Positions 28,481-39,587 of a DNA stretch of 64,000 nucleotides are shown here, in pieces. The stretch is from Lepidostoma basale (taxonomy: Eukaryota; Arthropoda; Insecta; Trichoptera; Lepidostomatidae): positions 1-64,000 of the forward strand of contig JAHDVF020001027.1 in NCBI GenBank assembly GCA_022606425.2. Direction: 5' to 3'. Below the pieces are notes generated by a model, which worked only from the letters and a program-made list of their open reading frames with translations, was not told where the DNA came from and ran no database searches. The position numbers and the translations under genes are program-made. Each line of letters opens with the position of its first letter. The first letter of the stretch is position 1.

Positions 28481-28930
28481 CCTTCTCCCCAATGATTGAT
28501 AGCTTAGCATACCTAACAAGATTTCAGTCGGAAAGAGCCACGGGTAATAACCGCGCTCGCTGAGGTAAGGAAAGCGCGTTCGGACATAACCCGCGAGAAA
28601 TTAATAAATGGAACAAACAGCTATTTTTTTTTGTAAATAATCGGAGAAATGCTATTCATAGTGCTAATGCCATGAGTTTATTACGTATTTTGGCCCTCGA
28701 TTTATTCAGAACCATTTATTTTATTAGATTTAAGTCAGTGACCATTCGAAACGTATTACGTGATTCTGTATAAGAAAATCACAATAACCCATTTATCCGG
28801 AAATCATGCATCATCAAATTCGAACCTAAATTTATATACAATTTAACCCTACAGTGATTCATGAAACATATATGAATCAACCGAAGTTTTTCTTAATATT
28901 TATGGATTGAGTGGTATAAATATTAACTCT
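28480..28930. other. Mostly unrecognised; LINE-like remains at 28540-28610
   Basis: 'gttcggacataacccgcgag' resembles the 'agttatgtccggat' segment of the chimera at 10000. The rest is AT-rich with no match. Confidence 0.3.
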
Positions 28931-29100
28931 TACTCTGTTGTTATTACGCGTCAACTACCTCGATATTTTGGAAAACGGAGTCATTCTCGTGAAAGACCTC
29001 TTATAAAATGGAAGGACAACTGGAAATCTACCTCACAGGAGGAGCAATACTCTGGAAAACAGACCACATAGGTTAACAACAAGGAAGACGAAGAAGAAAA
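28930..29100 (+). pseudogene. LINE C-terminal remnant
   Basis: 'agacctcttataaaatggaa' reads RPLIKWKDNWKSTSQEE, matching the P.RW.D.WESTSQE end of the 32640-32945 remnant, and ends in a GAAGAAGAAA tract. Confidence 0.5.
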
Positions 29101-29640
29101 TTAAATCACCAGAGTATCCTTGGTTGTAATTTTAATTATGGTAAATGAGCACTGATTAATATAAGAGGCATGCTTTATTTTTAAAATATGGATATACGAA
29201 AATATATATTGTGTTTCAATACACATACAAAGCAAAAATATATAAATCACACACTCTAGGGTTAAATCAATGTTTTATTCAATCTATCCCCTCTAAAAGA
29301 GTAATCTTGTTTCAAAATCTGTTAACGGCAAACGGGATTACGTCGTGACTCATACATTTTTATCTTCGAAGATATTATTACAAACTTTAAATAGAGTATA
29401 TGTCAAATAAATGAAATATTTACATTTTATACACCTACGTACGTGAAACTTGAGACTGTGAAAGAGTTAATTTATTTAGGTTCCCTAGTTAACAGAATAA
29501 ATTATAACAGCCAAAAGGTTGGAAAACGAATATTCTTAGAATGCGTATGATACTTTGGCCTCAATTAATATTAAAAATCAGACCAGTTCTTTCATATGTC
29601 TCGATGACTTAACACACTCACTAAACGCGATGAAGTAAAA
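29100..29640. other. No recognised feature
   Basis: AT-rich sequence, no matches noted. Confidence 0.35.
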
Positions 29641-29960
29641 TCAAATCAAATCAAATCACTTTATTTCATCAACAGCATTACAAAATAAGGCATCTATTGA
29701 GAACAGATAAAATAATATATTGTGTATAGTATACTACCAGAAACGCATGAGAGATGGTAAAACATTGGGAAGACAGGACAGTCTCCAGAATTAAGAGTAT
29801 TTGCCTTCTGAACGTACTTTTTCTAATATGAAAGACGTCGATCTCCGAGGAGACCGCGTTCAGCGGATTAAGTGCTCTTCCACCGGTCTCACCAGAGGCA
29901 GGTTGGTTTCTCGCGGCCGGTAGGTAAAACATTCTATGCTGTCGCTGTCGGAGATATCTA
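29640..29960 (-). mobile_element. LINE 3' end, family with (AAATC)n tail
   Basis: Starts with AAATC repeats ('aaatcaaatcaaatcacttt'), then the 3' UTR and coding end EIDVFHIRKSTFRRQILLIL, with an upstream FYLPAARNQPASGETGGRAL that has frame damage. 5' truncated near 29960, where 'gagatatctatcagagattt' and 'gagatatataaaattaaa' form short direct repeats. Confidence 0.8.
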
Positions 29961-30003
29961 TCAGAGATTTATAAAATTAAATATCTATCGGAGATATATA
30001 AAA

Positions 30004-30390
30004 TTAAACTGCTTCAAAAGGTAGATCTTCCGAAGAATCCTCGGACCCATTAAGGATGGTCAGATGTTGAGGAGACAAAACAGAGTTCTGAGATCTATAC
30101 CAGGACATCAGCGTGGTCAAATTTATAAACATTAACAGACTGCGCTGGTAAGGGCAATTGACCTGCATGGGGAATCTACAGCTCCTCAAAAAAGTGGTAT
30201 TTGACAATCCAGTAGGGAGAAGAAGGGTCGACAGGCCGAGACCGCGATGGTTGGATGGTGCCGTGGTAAACTATCGGGCAAGAATGGGAGGTGGCGGCTA
30301 GAGACAGTTCGGGATGGAGACGTTTCTTGGAGGAGGCTAAGACCCACCAAGGGTTGTAACGCCGAAGAAGATGAAACAGGACCTACCAGA
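30004..30390 (+). pseudogene. LINE reverse transcriptase C-terminal remnant
   Basis: + strand, with frame changes: 'ggacccattaaggatggtca' (GPIKDGQ), 'aacattaacagactgcgctg' (ININRLRW), then GRRRVDRPRPRWLDGAVVNY, and a final 'cgtttcttggaggaggctaa' (EEAKTHQGL type). Order fits the C-terminal end of a LINE reverse transcriptase. The minus-strand piece at 36715-36840 belongs to the same family. Confidence 0.65.
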
Positions 30391-31630
30391 AATAGTTTTT
30401 TTTATAATATTTGAAAAAATATTATATAATAAGTTGGAATTGAATACCGAATTTTCTCCATATATATTTTTAATAATTTTGATGAACTTAAAGGATTTCT
30501 GAACTACGCGACTTACGTGGTCTCAACCCATGAGTACCTTGTTAGAGTACAGTTAAACTCAATATCGGGATATATCTTGATTCCATGGGTTCTCGAGAGT
30601 CCTTGTTTGTAAAATTGTCCTCAGAGTGAAGAGCCGTTCCATTTGTTCCACTTTCTATTTTCGTGGAAAGGTCGGAAACGTATTCACGAAATGTCCACGT
30701 AATTAATGAATGGATTTTTAAAGGGCCCGTAGCAAAATGGAAATAAAACAAATCCCCTGCTAAACCCACGCTGGGAAGAAAATTCAAATTTGGTATTTTC
30801 TTTTTTTCTAAAATACTTCTTTATTTAATTACGCAAGTCTTTTTTATGAAATTTTACATAAATATGAATTTTTTGGTTCCTTTTAATTGTTTAATTATTT
30901 AAAATATACCTACGTGTAGGCTACGTAATTATGTTATTAAATCATAATTGTAATTGCTATGGTAATTTTCTTATTAAAGAATAACATTTTGAAATAAGCA
31001 AAATAAAATTATTTTTACCATATCAAAATAAAACGTATATCGTGCTAGCATGATAAATATATAACTGCTAGTTTGAGTACTTTGTTGAATATTTTTGATC
31101 GTTGCAAACTTATATTTCTATGGTGTAATAAAATCGTTTTCATTTTCATGAATGTATTAAAAGAAACGAAACAAAGAGTTCAAACATTTACAATTATTTA
31201 AAATAAAATAAATAAAAACTTTTGTTTTCACAAAATTTTAAGCATGAAAAAACTTTTCCGTTTTATTTTAATGGTTAACAAAGCACTATTTTGAACTATC
31301 AAATTTTTGTACAGATTCCTCCCTCTACTTTTTCATTTTATTCTAAATCATTGATTTGTTCTTGAATGAGAATCATGTTCTTGGAAGTGAAATGAAAGGT
31401 TTTATTCCATCTTATTGGAGTTCGACCACGGGTGTATTATGGACAACAACTTGGGTTATTTTGCATCATCCATCCTATCCAGGTCTCTCCAGTGTCTTCA
31501 TTTTTCCCTTCATCACCTCAAGATGTCTTCCTTCTGACAGAATTTTCTTATTTACCCTGTAACTATCCCTGTCTATGATAGTCATACCTGCTATAGTTTG
31601 CAATACTCTTATTTTAGTCGTTCGAAGAAG
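30390..31630. other. No recognised feature
   Basis: About 1.2 kb of AT-rich sequence; 30490-30780 is more complex ('cttgattccatgggttctcg') and has no repeat match, so it could be unique. Confidence 0.3.
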
Positions 31631-31633
31631 AAT

Positions 31634-31872
31634 TTTTTTTGGACAACAGGTCGTTTAAACCCAATTACTGTATACAATTTGTTTTTAGCTGTCAAATTGA
31701 TTCTCATGATATGGGATAGGTAGCTAATCTATCGCCATTTTATTGTCACGTGAATTCTGCACCAGACCAAAGACAGTGTGACAATCACACTGCCTTTGCC
31801 GGGAGTCGAACCCGGGACCTTCAGTATGTCAGTCAGAGCCCTTACCACTCTGCCTCGAAGGTAGTCAGGGTC
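31634..31872 (-). mobile_element. tRNA-derived SINE, best-preserved copy
   Basis: Minus strand: box A GGCAGAGTGGT (31854-31844) and box B GGTTCGACTCC (31812-31802) are 31 bp apart inside a tRNA-like head with 'ggtcccgggttcgactcccg'. The body follows: 'gtgtgattgtcacactgtct', 'gaattcacgtgacaataaaa' and the 3' end 'cagtaattgggtttaaacga'. Transcription by RNA polymerase III is expected for this class. Other copies: 14645, 16545, 22650, 35655, 39160. Confidence 0.85.
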
Positions 31873-32520
31873 TTATTTTGGTCCCAACTGCGTCAATTAA
31901 TCTCTCGAGTAGGAAGATATTAATGAAATTTACGAAAAATCATTTTTTTAGATTGTAAAACATGTACCTTACCGATAAATTATTAAATATTCTGTACACT
32001 AATAGATATCACTGGGGCCGTACGCTATCTGAGCATGTTTTAAATGGCCCCACGCTGGGGGCGGTACATTCAGAGAGGTTAATGGGGATTTCTTAAGAGG
32101 TCTGAAAAATTCTTTAGAACTCAATTCTGATTTCTAAAGAATGTGTATTACTAGTCTAATATTGATTTTTATATTCCACCAAGAAATTATTAATAATATT
32201 AAAATGTCAATAAAGTTTTTGCAAAAGCCTATATATTTAAACAATATTCGGATTCAGAATCAGTGTAATTGTTTACTTAGAATTAAAATGGATCTTTTAA
32301 ATATGACATAAGTGTCGCTTAGCGAGCTCATTGTCATTCTTAACAATACCCTGGTTTTGAAAAAACAGGCCTAAGATAATTAAACTGACAAAATGAATGA
32401 TTTGTAAAACTGAGATGTAATTCGTAAATCGATCGTGTTCATAGTTATAAAATTACTTCAAAATTAAAGTAATAACATCTTCAAATTTGAAACACTGTTA
32501 TAACGTATCACAATTTATTC
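31872..32520. other. No recognised feature
   Basis: AT-rich; 32005-32110 is slightly GC-richer ('tggccccacgctgggggcgg') with a short CCCCACG/CTGGGGGCGG hairpin potential. Confidence 0.3.
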
Positions 32521-32523
32521 ACG

Positions 32524-32600
32524 TAAGTTTGTCGCTACAGCTGTTTCGTCAACCTATGTTGGCATCATCAGGTGCGAAACAGATTTCGCAACAAACTCAT
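32524..32600 (-). ncRNA. Type I hammerhead motif with palindromic stem III, intact core
   Basis: Minus strand: CTGATGA (32571-32565), stem II CAAC/GUUG, GAAAC (32547-32543), stem III ACAGCTGT (8-bp palindrome, 32544-32537), then A as the cleavage nucleotide. Outer arms AAGTTTGTCGC and GCAACAAACT pair around the whole. Members: 36845-36925 (plus) and 46255-46315 (minus). A self-complementary stem III is expected to favour dimer activity. Confidence 0.65.
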
Positions 32601-32639
32601 ATAATAAAAAATTTAATACGTAATTTAAACATTTTATGA

Positions 32640-32945
32640 TGTATCAGTCTCATATATTCGAGATAGGGTGAGGAACACGGCCATCCGCGAGATCTGCAAG
32701 GTGGAGGATGTCGTGAGATGGGGCGGACAATGCAGAAGATACTGGATTGCGCACGTGCAGAGGATGGATCCCACCACAATCTCACACGCTGTGGCGCATC
32801 AGATTCCTGTCGGCTGCCGTCCCTCCGGAAGACCGCTGAAGAGATGGAGAGATAGTTGGGAGTCAACCTCCCAAGAGACGCCAGCCTGATTTCAGGAACA
32901 GACGAAAGGTCTATAAGGAGAAGATGAAGAAGAAGAAGATTCTCA
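32640..32945 (+). pseudogene. LINE reverse transcriptase C-terminal remnant
   Basis: The frame at 32668-32889 reads MRNTAIREICKVEDVVRWGG, WIAHVQRMDPTTISHAVAHQ, GCRPSGRPLKRWRDSWESTS. This is the R....IR...V.DVV.WG...R..W..H..RM layout of a LINE C-terminus. It ends in a GAAGAAGAAGAA tract, perhaps its tail. Same family as 14930, 22300, 28930 and 44920. Confidence 0.7.
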
Positions 32946-33079
32946 TATACATAAAATAAATATTTATACGCTATAGACATTACAATACTTTCTTCATGTA
33001 TGTATTCTATATGTTGGTTTCGATATATAATGATGAATAAATAATATTAAAAAAAAATTAACGATGTGAGTTGAGTGCG

Positions 33080-33285
33080 GAGTCAAGGTAGATCGAGGAA
33101 AAAATGACACAGTTATCCAATTTTAAAGATCGGCTAAGTGATCCAGAGGACGTGGTAGGTCCATAGATGAGACGTATTCAAAAGAGACTGGATCCCACCA
33201 GATACTATCGAAATGCCATACAAGAAGAACCGACCCCAATTAAATGGGTCAAGGCTAATAAGGAGAAGAACAAGAAAAATATTTA
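33080..33285 (+). pseudogene. Short LINE-end remnant (weak)
   Basis: 'agaggacgtggtaggtccat' and 'agaagaaccgaccccaatta' then 'gctaataaggagaagaacaa' resemble a degraded LINE C-terminal end. No clean frame. Confidence 0.35.
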
Positions 33286-33292
33286 ATACAGG

Positions 33293-33430
33293 GTGTGTCC
33301 GGAAAGTAATGTCAGTGATTTTTTTTTGACGCGACTGTACGTCGGAGCGCGCGCGGACCGTTAAGGAATCGTTGTGGGGGAAGTCAGCTAACGAACACTG
33401 GGTCGCTCAGTCTTATTAGTCTTTATGTAT
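33293..33430. mobile_element. Possible mariner/Tc1-type terminal sequence
   Basis: 'cagggtgtgtccggaaagta' directly after TA resembles Tc1/mariner-type termini (CAGGGTGTTCGGAAA...). No matching inverted end was found in the window, so it is probably a truncated copy. Confidence 0.4.
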
Positions 33431-33539
33431 GTTTGTGGTCTCTCATTATTGAGATATCGTAAGAGGTCTCTCATATGGATACCTCAATACTTATGGCTTC
33501 CCGTAAAACTGCGTGATGGTTTGTTGTTATTGTTGTATT

Positions 33540-34600
33540 GATAATTGATTTAAGAAAACATCATCATTGCCAATTTGATAATAGAAAGCCGATACATGAA
33601 ACTCCCATAAATCATAGTTTATAGAAAACATACGTTTTCATTCATATCGATCATTGGCAATGAGGTTGCTAGTTGATATTAACGAAAATTCACATATATA
33701 AACATTTTATGTACATCAAATTGAAAAGTTAATTATTTTTGAGTGAATGGATTTCTATTTACATTTTCAAAGTTTGAAAAGCGAGTACTCTAGTTTATTA
33801 CGTCGCTCCCACGGAAAGTCCGCACCTAGTGGCGAGTTCGATAACTAACGAATGCAACTAGTCCGTCCAGCGGCGTACGCTCCTTAATTCGACCATTATG
33901 TAAATTCTAAAATGAATGCGGGCGCTTAAATTTACCTTTGTTAGATTGTTACATAGCATTAGATGATATTCGACCCCCGTATTTCAGCCAAAATAGCAAC
34001 CCAATTACCCACACTCGACCCAGGCTTTAGCCTAATGCTCGCTGTGGAATTAACCATCATTTTGCCGTATGAAATATTCTCCGAGCTACTTTATGCCGGA
34101 CAGAAGCAAACGCGTTAACAAAAAGCAGCTTTAAATGAAATTATTACTTTATGGGATTATTAAAAAGTCTGTATATTGATTCCTAATGGCTTAGATAATG
34201 GCCGGCATGCATTGTAATGTCCATTTTAATTATTTTTCAATACTCTATTGGATCAATTGAAACGTTAACATTACTAACAACAACTGTACAAAATTTCAAC
34301 TCGATTGGTAGCTGTTAGAGTGCTCAAATGCATTGGGAACGAAAACACCTATGTTCATTTTTATAAATTAGAGATGTAACATAATGGTTTTTTTTGCGCC
34401 TTCCGTTTATTTTCACCACTATAAAAACATTATTTATCCGACCAAACTCGTAGTTCTTAAAATAGGCCATGGAAAATTATAAGGGTCCATCCCTTATAAT
34501 TTTCCCTTATAATATAAGAGCTCGCATATTTAAGATTTTAATAGAAAAAAATCTATTTCTACATTTTTATGATTTCATTGCCAAATATTTTTTTTCATAA
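33540..34600. other. Non-repetitive island in the intron
   Basis: 33800-34250 is of higher complexity ('cccacggaaagtccgcacct', 'ccaggctttagcctaatgct', 'taatggccggcatgcattgt') with no ORF or repeat match. One of the better candidates for a conserved intronic regulatory block. Confidence 0.35.
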
Positions 34601-34699
34601 AACCTAGTTTGGCTCTATTGGTACGAAGTTCGTTTGACGGAAAGCTGGCCTTCGATAGATATCGTTAAGTGACAACGAACACTATATTAGTTTTGAAAT

Positions 34700-35530
34700 C
34701 TGCCATCCAACACATGACGTCTGTCAAAATTTTAAGCAAAAAGAATAATTAGTTTGTTTTTTTGTGGTCGTAAGAGTGTTTTTGATGATGACCATCCAGG
34801 GGCCCCAAATATCGTCACTAAACCATAAATCGACAATAAACACCATGATATTACTACGGCAAATCATCAAATCAAAATATGTGTACTAGCAGAGGCTGCA
34901 AACAACTAACTAAGCGCATATGCTCTATCCATACACAAAAAAAATATGTGAAAAAAGATATTCGAGCGATGGTTGCCACGTTTGCTCAGTATCAATCAAA
35001 ATCGCACACGTGTGACGGATTCAGAGAAGCTTTAGGGGAAGATAAAACGTGACCCGATGGTTTTTTAGTTCAATACGTTATTGTTAATGAAACGTGGGTT
35101 GATTATTTGACGCTGGAGCCGAAGCAATAGTCTACGAAGTTAGGGCCCAACGAAGAAGGCGAAGACAACCCAAATAGCCAGTAACAGTTTTTTTGGGATA
35201 CGAAAGGTATTAGTCTTATTATTTACTTGAAAAAGGGTAAAACGATAGCTGACGGTTACAACACAGCAATATTAGACTGTCTCAATGCCAAATTGAAGAA
35301 AAAACACCCTGGTTTAGCTCGCATAAAATTTATTTTCCGAACATGACAACGCAGACTCTCACAGATCGGCCGTCGTGCAGACAAAATTAAACCAATTAGG
35401 CTACGAATTGAATGATCACCCACCGTATTCACCAGATTTAGCCCATTGCGTCTTCTTTTTGTTCCCAAATAGTTGAGAATGGAATATTTTCTACATATAA
35501 CATTTTCTGTCTTCAATAATAACTTGCAGA
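34700..35530 (+). pseudogene. Mariner-family transposase, dead copy
   Basis: Three-frame reading of the + strand gives mariner landmarks in the right order: DDDHPGAPNIVT (34785 area), ERWLPRLLSINQNRTRVTDS (about 34965-35025), VNETWVDY (35085-35110), FFWDTKGISLIIYLKKGKTI (about 35190-35245), a broken 'AR.KFIF..' segment, and 'SPDLAH'-like sequence near 35440. The first catalytic Asp of the DDD triad is Asn (NETW rather than DETW), and stops and frameshifts interrupt it throughout. Cut-and-paste DNA transposon. Terminal repeats could not be placed. Confidence 0.75.
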
Positions 35531-35654
35531 ATACCTCTGTTCACACAGCGCTTTTCCACTTAATCTAGAAATCTAATACGTTAATCACTATTAACGAATA
35601 CTAGAGTATTAACAAATGCCGTTTTCCCCCTCTTAATACATTTAAAACCTTCGA

Positions 35655-35890
35655 CGATCTTCGTGTCAGAGTGGTAAGAACTACGAATACCATACCGGAG
35701 GTCCTGGGTTCAATTCCCGGTGATGGCAGTGTGATTGTCACACTGTCATTGGTCTGGTGTAGAATTCACGTGACAATAAAATGACGAAAGACTAGCTACC
35801 TATCACATGTCATGAGAATCAATATTATAGCTGAAAAACAAATTGTATACAGTAATTGGGTTCAAACGACCCACTGTATACAAAAAAATA
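35655..35890 (+). mobile_element. tRNA-derived SINE
   Basis: Box-A like 'cagagtggtaag' (35667-35678), box B GGTTCAATTCC (35707-35717), then 'gtgtgattgtcacactgtca', 'gaattcacgtgacaataaaa', 'ctacctatcacatgtcatga' and the 3' end 'cagtaattgggttcaaacga'. Full-length, opposite orientation to 31634-31872. Confidence 0.82.
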
Positions 35891-36640
35891 CATCAACTAA
35901 TAACAGAATTTTCATTGATTTTTAAATGCGTTTTTTATTAGTCTTTCTTTGTTTAGTTTTTATTATATATTGACATCTGAAGATGGAGGTAAGTAATCGA
36001 ATTCAAATAACCTATTGTATTAAAAAATGTGGAAAGCTACGAGAATCGATATCGTAATCTATATATATTTTTTTAAGTGGATTCGATGTATTGAGACTTA
36101 AAAATCAAACAAAATTAAACAAAGTAATTTTAAACCGGAGATAGCAACATTCATTGGCCACAGTCGCACGTGGCGCAAATTCTATGCCAGTTTAATAGAG
36201 CGGTGATAAGAGGGTTAATTGGGCGGGAGCTCTTTTTGGTAGATCTTCCACTTGGTGCAAAGCCAGAATCTCTCTTTAATGAAGTTAGGTAACTCCGTTC
36301 AACTGCCGCTAGTACTATCTACATAATATTATGTGCCTACATGCTTCAGAGTGAGGACTTAGCGAACAGCTTCAATTACATTGATTACCAACTGATTAAC
36401 GTATCGCCATATGTAAATGTACCATTGAGTAAGTTATACGATTGCTTAGAGTGATAAGAAAAATAGACATCACAAGATAAATATTTTTAGTGTAGATTAG
36501 AAAAACGGTTCATACAAACTGTTTAAATTTTTATGAAAACGTTACATTGCCATGACATAAATAAATATCATTTGATTATACCTTATTAAAGGGAAATACG
36601 CCACTCCAAAAAAATATAATTCTAATATAATAAAACTTAA
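35890..36640. other. Unrecognised; complex block at 36130-36310
   Basis: 36130-36310 ('ggccacagtcgcacgtggcg') is non-repetitive and GC-richer; the rest is AT-rich. No gene. Confidence 0.3.
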
Positions 36641-36714
36641 ATAGTCCATTGTTTTGGCCGAAACACTATGATACTTCAACATTAGTACTGTTAAAATTTA
36701 AAATACTGTTACAA

Positions 36715-36842
36715 TATCTTCTTCTTCTTCTTCTCCGGCGCTACAACCCTTGGTGGGACTTGGCCTCCTCCAAGAAACGTTTCCATCCCGTCCTGTCTCT
36801 GGCCGCCACCTCCCAGCCTTGCTGCTCCAGAACCCGACAATC
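36715..36842 (-). pseudogene. LINE 3' end remnant
   Basis: Minus strand reads toward GMETFLGGG-type and 'ccaccaagggttgtagcgcc'; it matches the end of 30004-30390 and carries the GAAGAAGAAGAA tract. The adjoining hammerhead (36845-36925) begins directly at its truncated side. Confidence 0.55.
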
Positions 36843-36844
36843 TG

Positions 36845-36925
36845 CCATAAACAATAAGGAGTTTATTGTAACACCTGATGATGCCAATAGGTTGGCAAAA
36901 CAGCTGTCGCGACACTTACAGTGAA
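36845..36925 (+). ncRNA. Type I hammerhead motif, G12 mutated
   Basis: CTGATGA (36875-36881), stem II GCCAA/TTGGC (36883-36887 with 36892-36896), then AAAAC where GAAAC is expected (G12 to A), then ACAGCTGT palindrome (36900-36907). Same family as 32524-32600, where G12 is kept. Predicted inactive. Confidence 0.6.
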
Positions 36926-37104
36926 TAAATAGAAATTGTGATATTATAGTTTTAAATTTTAACAGTAATACTAATAAAACTTGTAAAAAATAGCATTTTA
37001 ATGCATATTCAAATCTTAATATGAAGTTTTATAACATTATTGTATATTTGACAACACTTTTTACTGTGGATTATCTTTAATGATATACAATAATAAGATA
37101 TTCT

Positions 37105-37310
37105 TCTTTTTTCTCTTCTTTTCAGTCAATTTTACTCCACTGCTGGATAAAGGCCTCTTCTAAACTCTTCCAACATTTTTTTTATATTGGGCTATCTGTT
37201 GCCACCTACGATACGATACAAGAAGGAACATCTTCCGTCCACATTTTCTGTGGTCTTCCTTTGCCTTTTCTATGTTTCCAAGGCCTCCACTTCAAGATAA
37301 GCTATTACAA
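37105..37310 (-). pseudogene. LINE 3' end remnant
   Basis: 'tccactgctggataaaggcc' (+ strand) is the reverse of a 'RPLSSSG'-type LINE end also seen, in the other orientation, at 58870-59110 ('ggcctttgtccaggagtgga'). 'ctgtggtcttcctttgcctt' fits the GRPRK part. Frames decayed. Confidence 0.5.
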
Positions 37311-38260
37311 ACTCAGATTTAACATTTATGACACCTGAATTGTTTTTTAAATAATTCTATAAAAAGTGTTTTGTATTATTTAAAAAAAATTATAATCATT
37401 TTTCTTTTCAATAGAATACAATATTATGGGAAAAATATTAAATACCTACATCAAAAGAATTCCTAAAATTATTTTTGTAAAGTACGCTTCGTTCAGCTAA
37501 AAAATATGTATACTTGTAACTATAACATATATGGTACATCACCGCGCCTTGAGCGTAATTGGTGCGATAAGTAAAAAGGCGGCATTTATGGCTCACGGTA
37601 CAATTTCAAGTAGAAAACGGGGTATTTTTTTGTTGTTACTTAATTTATACCCTGAGATATTGTTTCTCGTTTTTTATAATATATAAAATTGGTCATTTGA
37701 GAAAATAAACACGCGATTGTATAATGCTATATTTAAAAATGAGCGCGAAATTCGTGAAAATGTAAGTAAACTTTAGTACATGTTTATGGTGAAAAAATGA
37801 AAAGTTCAGTTTGATTATTTTTTTTCTTAAGTTCTATATTCCCATTAGGATTTCCACGATAGGTATGGAAAACACGAGCGGGGTTTTCACGGTCTCAGCG
37901 CAACACAGCAATTTTCGTTAACTAGCATTAAAAAAGGCTTTGTCAAAATAAACGCCGCGATATTTCAAAGAGACATGAATAAAAATTCTATAAAAAATGA
38001 GATAACCGTTAAATATGCGTAATACGTTTATAACCTAAAATGGTGGGAGGGAATATGTTGGCGCGCATTGGGGAGGCGTCACACATTGTGTTTATGGTGT
38101 ATAAACGAGCCCATCTTTATATTTTTGGGAAAACGTAAAACATTTTTACTTTAACAGTTTTCATAAAAAAAATGTTTTTATTAATTAATATTTCTTTAAA
38201 TTTTCATATGAAGCATTCACTTTGTGGTTAGACATTTTAAACTTATAGATATAAAATAAA
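37310..38260. other. No recognised feature
   Basis: AT-rich with scattered complex segments (37540-37620, 37850-37910). No ORF or repeat match. Confidence 0.35.
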
Positions 38261-38265
38261 ATTTG

Positions 38266-38413
38266 GTGGCGATGAGGTTCGCAACCCATCACACCGCGTC
38301 TCCCGCGGGGCGAAAAGAGAAGGATGGAGTGCCGCATCAGTAAAAGTGTGACAGTCCATTCTTTCTGCCTACCCTTTCGGGGAGACGGCGTGATGGTTAG
38401 TTAGTTAGTTAGT
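38266..38413 (+). mobile_element. Short RTE 5'-3' fusion element
   Basis: Only 148 bp: RTE leader ('ggtggcgatgaggttcgcaa'), start codon context (ATGGAGTGCCGCATC), immediately followed by RTE 3' end ('gtgtgacagtccattctttc') and (GTTA) tail. It keeps a small frame from the RTE start codon into the 3' end (MECRISKSV...). The 5' body present in 55138-55682 is missing, so it is a 5'-truncated copy of that family. Confidence 0.8.
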
Positions 38414-38432
38414 AAATAAAATATTCATTTTG

Positions 38433-38640
38433 CAACAGCATGGTAATTATAATTGATGCCAACTAGTTTTATTTTGACCCAAATTTCAGCAGGGCAATAT
38501 AATAACTGAAAGTTAGAATGAGATGAATTGAATTTCTTCTATTGTTAAGAATAATCAATAGTTATTATATTGCCTTGATGAAGTTGAATCCAAGAGAATC
38601 TAGTTGGCATCAATTATAATAATCATACCGTGGTTAAATA
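38433..38640. repeat. Foldback family C with hammerhead remnants
   Basis: Outer arms 'attataattgatgccaacta' / 'tagttggcatcaattataat' and inner 'gcaatataataact' / 'agttattatattgc' are inverted. The right arm holds CTTGATGA, stem II AGTTGAATCCAAGA region and GAATC where GAAAC is expected. GCC and GGC flank it as stem I. Decayed sister of 20700-20850. Confidence 0.65.
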
Positions 38641-38694
38641 CAAAGAGTTTTATTATTTTACCATATATCTATAAGTATAAATATCTCATTATTA

Positions 38695-38955
38695 TATGAG
38701 GACTTATTGTATCTCAATAGAGACGAAGACATAATTTTTTTTTGGGAACAAAATATGGTGGCCGAGGCGCTTACAGGACTTATGACCTTATTGGTTGGGT
38801 TGAGCGATCGCTTTATGTATAACAACATTCCCCATTCCGCCTTTCCTATGACCACCATGTCTGACAAATTTTTGGAACTTGTATATATGCTAGAATCCCA
38901 CGAATATCTTTACATTTTTAAGTTCACTCTACACTAGCGTCATCTATTAAGATTG
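38695..38955 (-). repeat. Dispersed repeat family A, reverse copy
   Basis: 'gtatctcaatagagacgaag', 'ttatgaccttattggttggg', 'acaacattccccattccgcc' read as the reverse complement of family A landmarks. Confidence 0.75.
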
Positions 38956-39159
38956 GGAAGCACTAAGCAGAAATATTTGAACATTTACAGATAAGACAAA
39001 TAAAACACAAACAAGAAGAAAATACAACATGATTATTTGATGCTAAGATGTAGATGTATACGAAGCAAAATAAAACGTAGGGATACCCATCCTCTCTTTT
39101 TACGCCTTGGGACAAGCGCTGTTTGTTAGTTTAAAATATGTAATAAATAAAATTTAACT

Positions 39160-39360
39160 TAAAATTGGTTAATTCGTTGATTCTCAAAACATGTGAAAGG
39201 TAGTTATTCTATCGCCATTTTATTGTCACGTGAACTCTATATCAGACCAAACACAGTGTTACAACGTCACATAGCCATCGCCACAATCGAACCTGAGACT
39301 TTTGGTGTGGCAGTCATAGCTCTTGCCTCTCTGCTACGATGATCTTTAAGGTAGTTAATG
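39160..39360 (-). mobile_element. tRNA-derived SINE, diverged
   Basis: Reverse complement of the SINE: 'tcgccattttattgtcacgt', 'gaccaaacacagtgttacaa', 'gccacaatcgaacctgagac' (box B region) and 'catagctcttgcctctctgc' (box A region). More diverged than 31634-31872. Confidence 0.75.
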
Positions 39361-39439
39361 TAATTTAAAAAAATAATAATGGAAAAACAAGGTTTTGGAC
39401 TATTTCAATTGTCTTGTTTTGTATTTAATTTCTTTGTCA

Positions 39440-39545
39440 ACTTATACTATTTACCACCCTTTGGTGAAAATCCAGGATTTCGTATACAAGTATAAGTATA
39501 CATTCACAAATATTTATAATATTTATTTTTATTTTAACGATTAAT
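39440..39545 (+). repeat. Repeat shared with 42045-42120
   Basis: 'ccaccctttggtgaaaatcc' and 'gtataagtatacattcacaa' recur at 42050-42110 at the end of a family A copy, so they may be its 3' extension. Confidence 0.55.
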
Positions 39546-39587
39546 AGGTCAAATAATTGGGTAGATTTTCATGGTTGGCAGCAATAT

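Noticed and set aside
31790..31865. Possible tRNA gene on the minus strand
   Set aside because: Boxes A and B are good but the cloverleaf is incomplete and the sequence continues into a repeated SINE body.
35695..35725. Possible tRNA gene at the box B near 35710
   Set aside because: Same reason: it is the head of a SINE with several copies.
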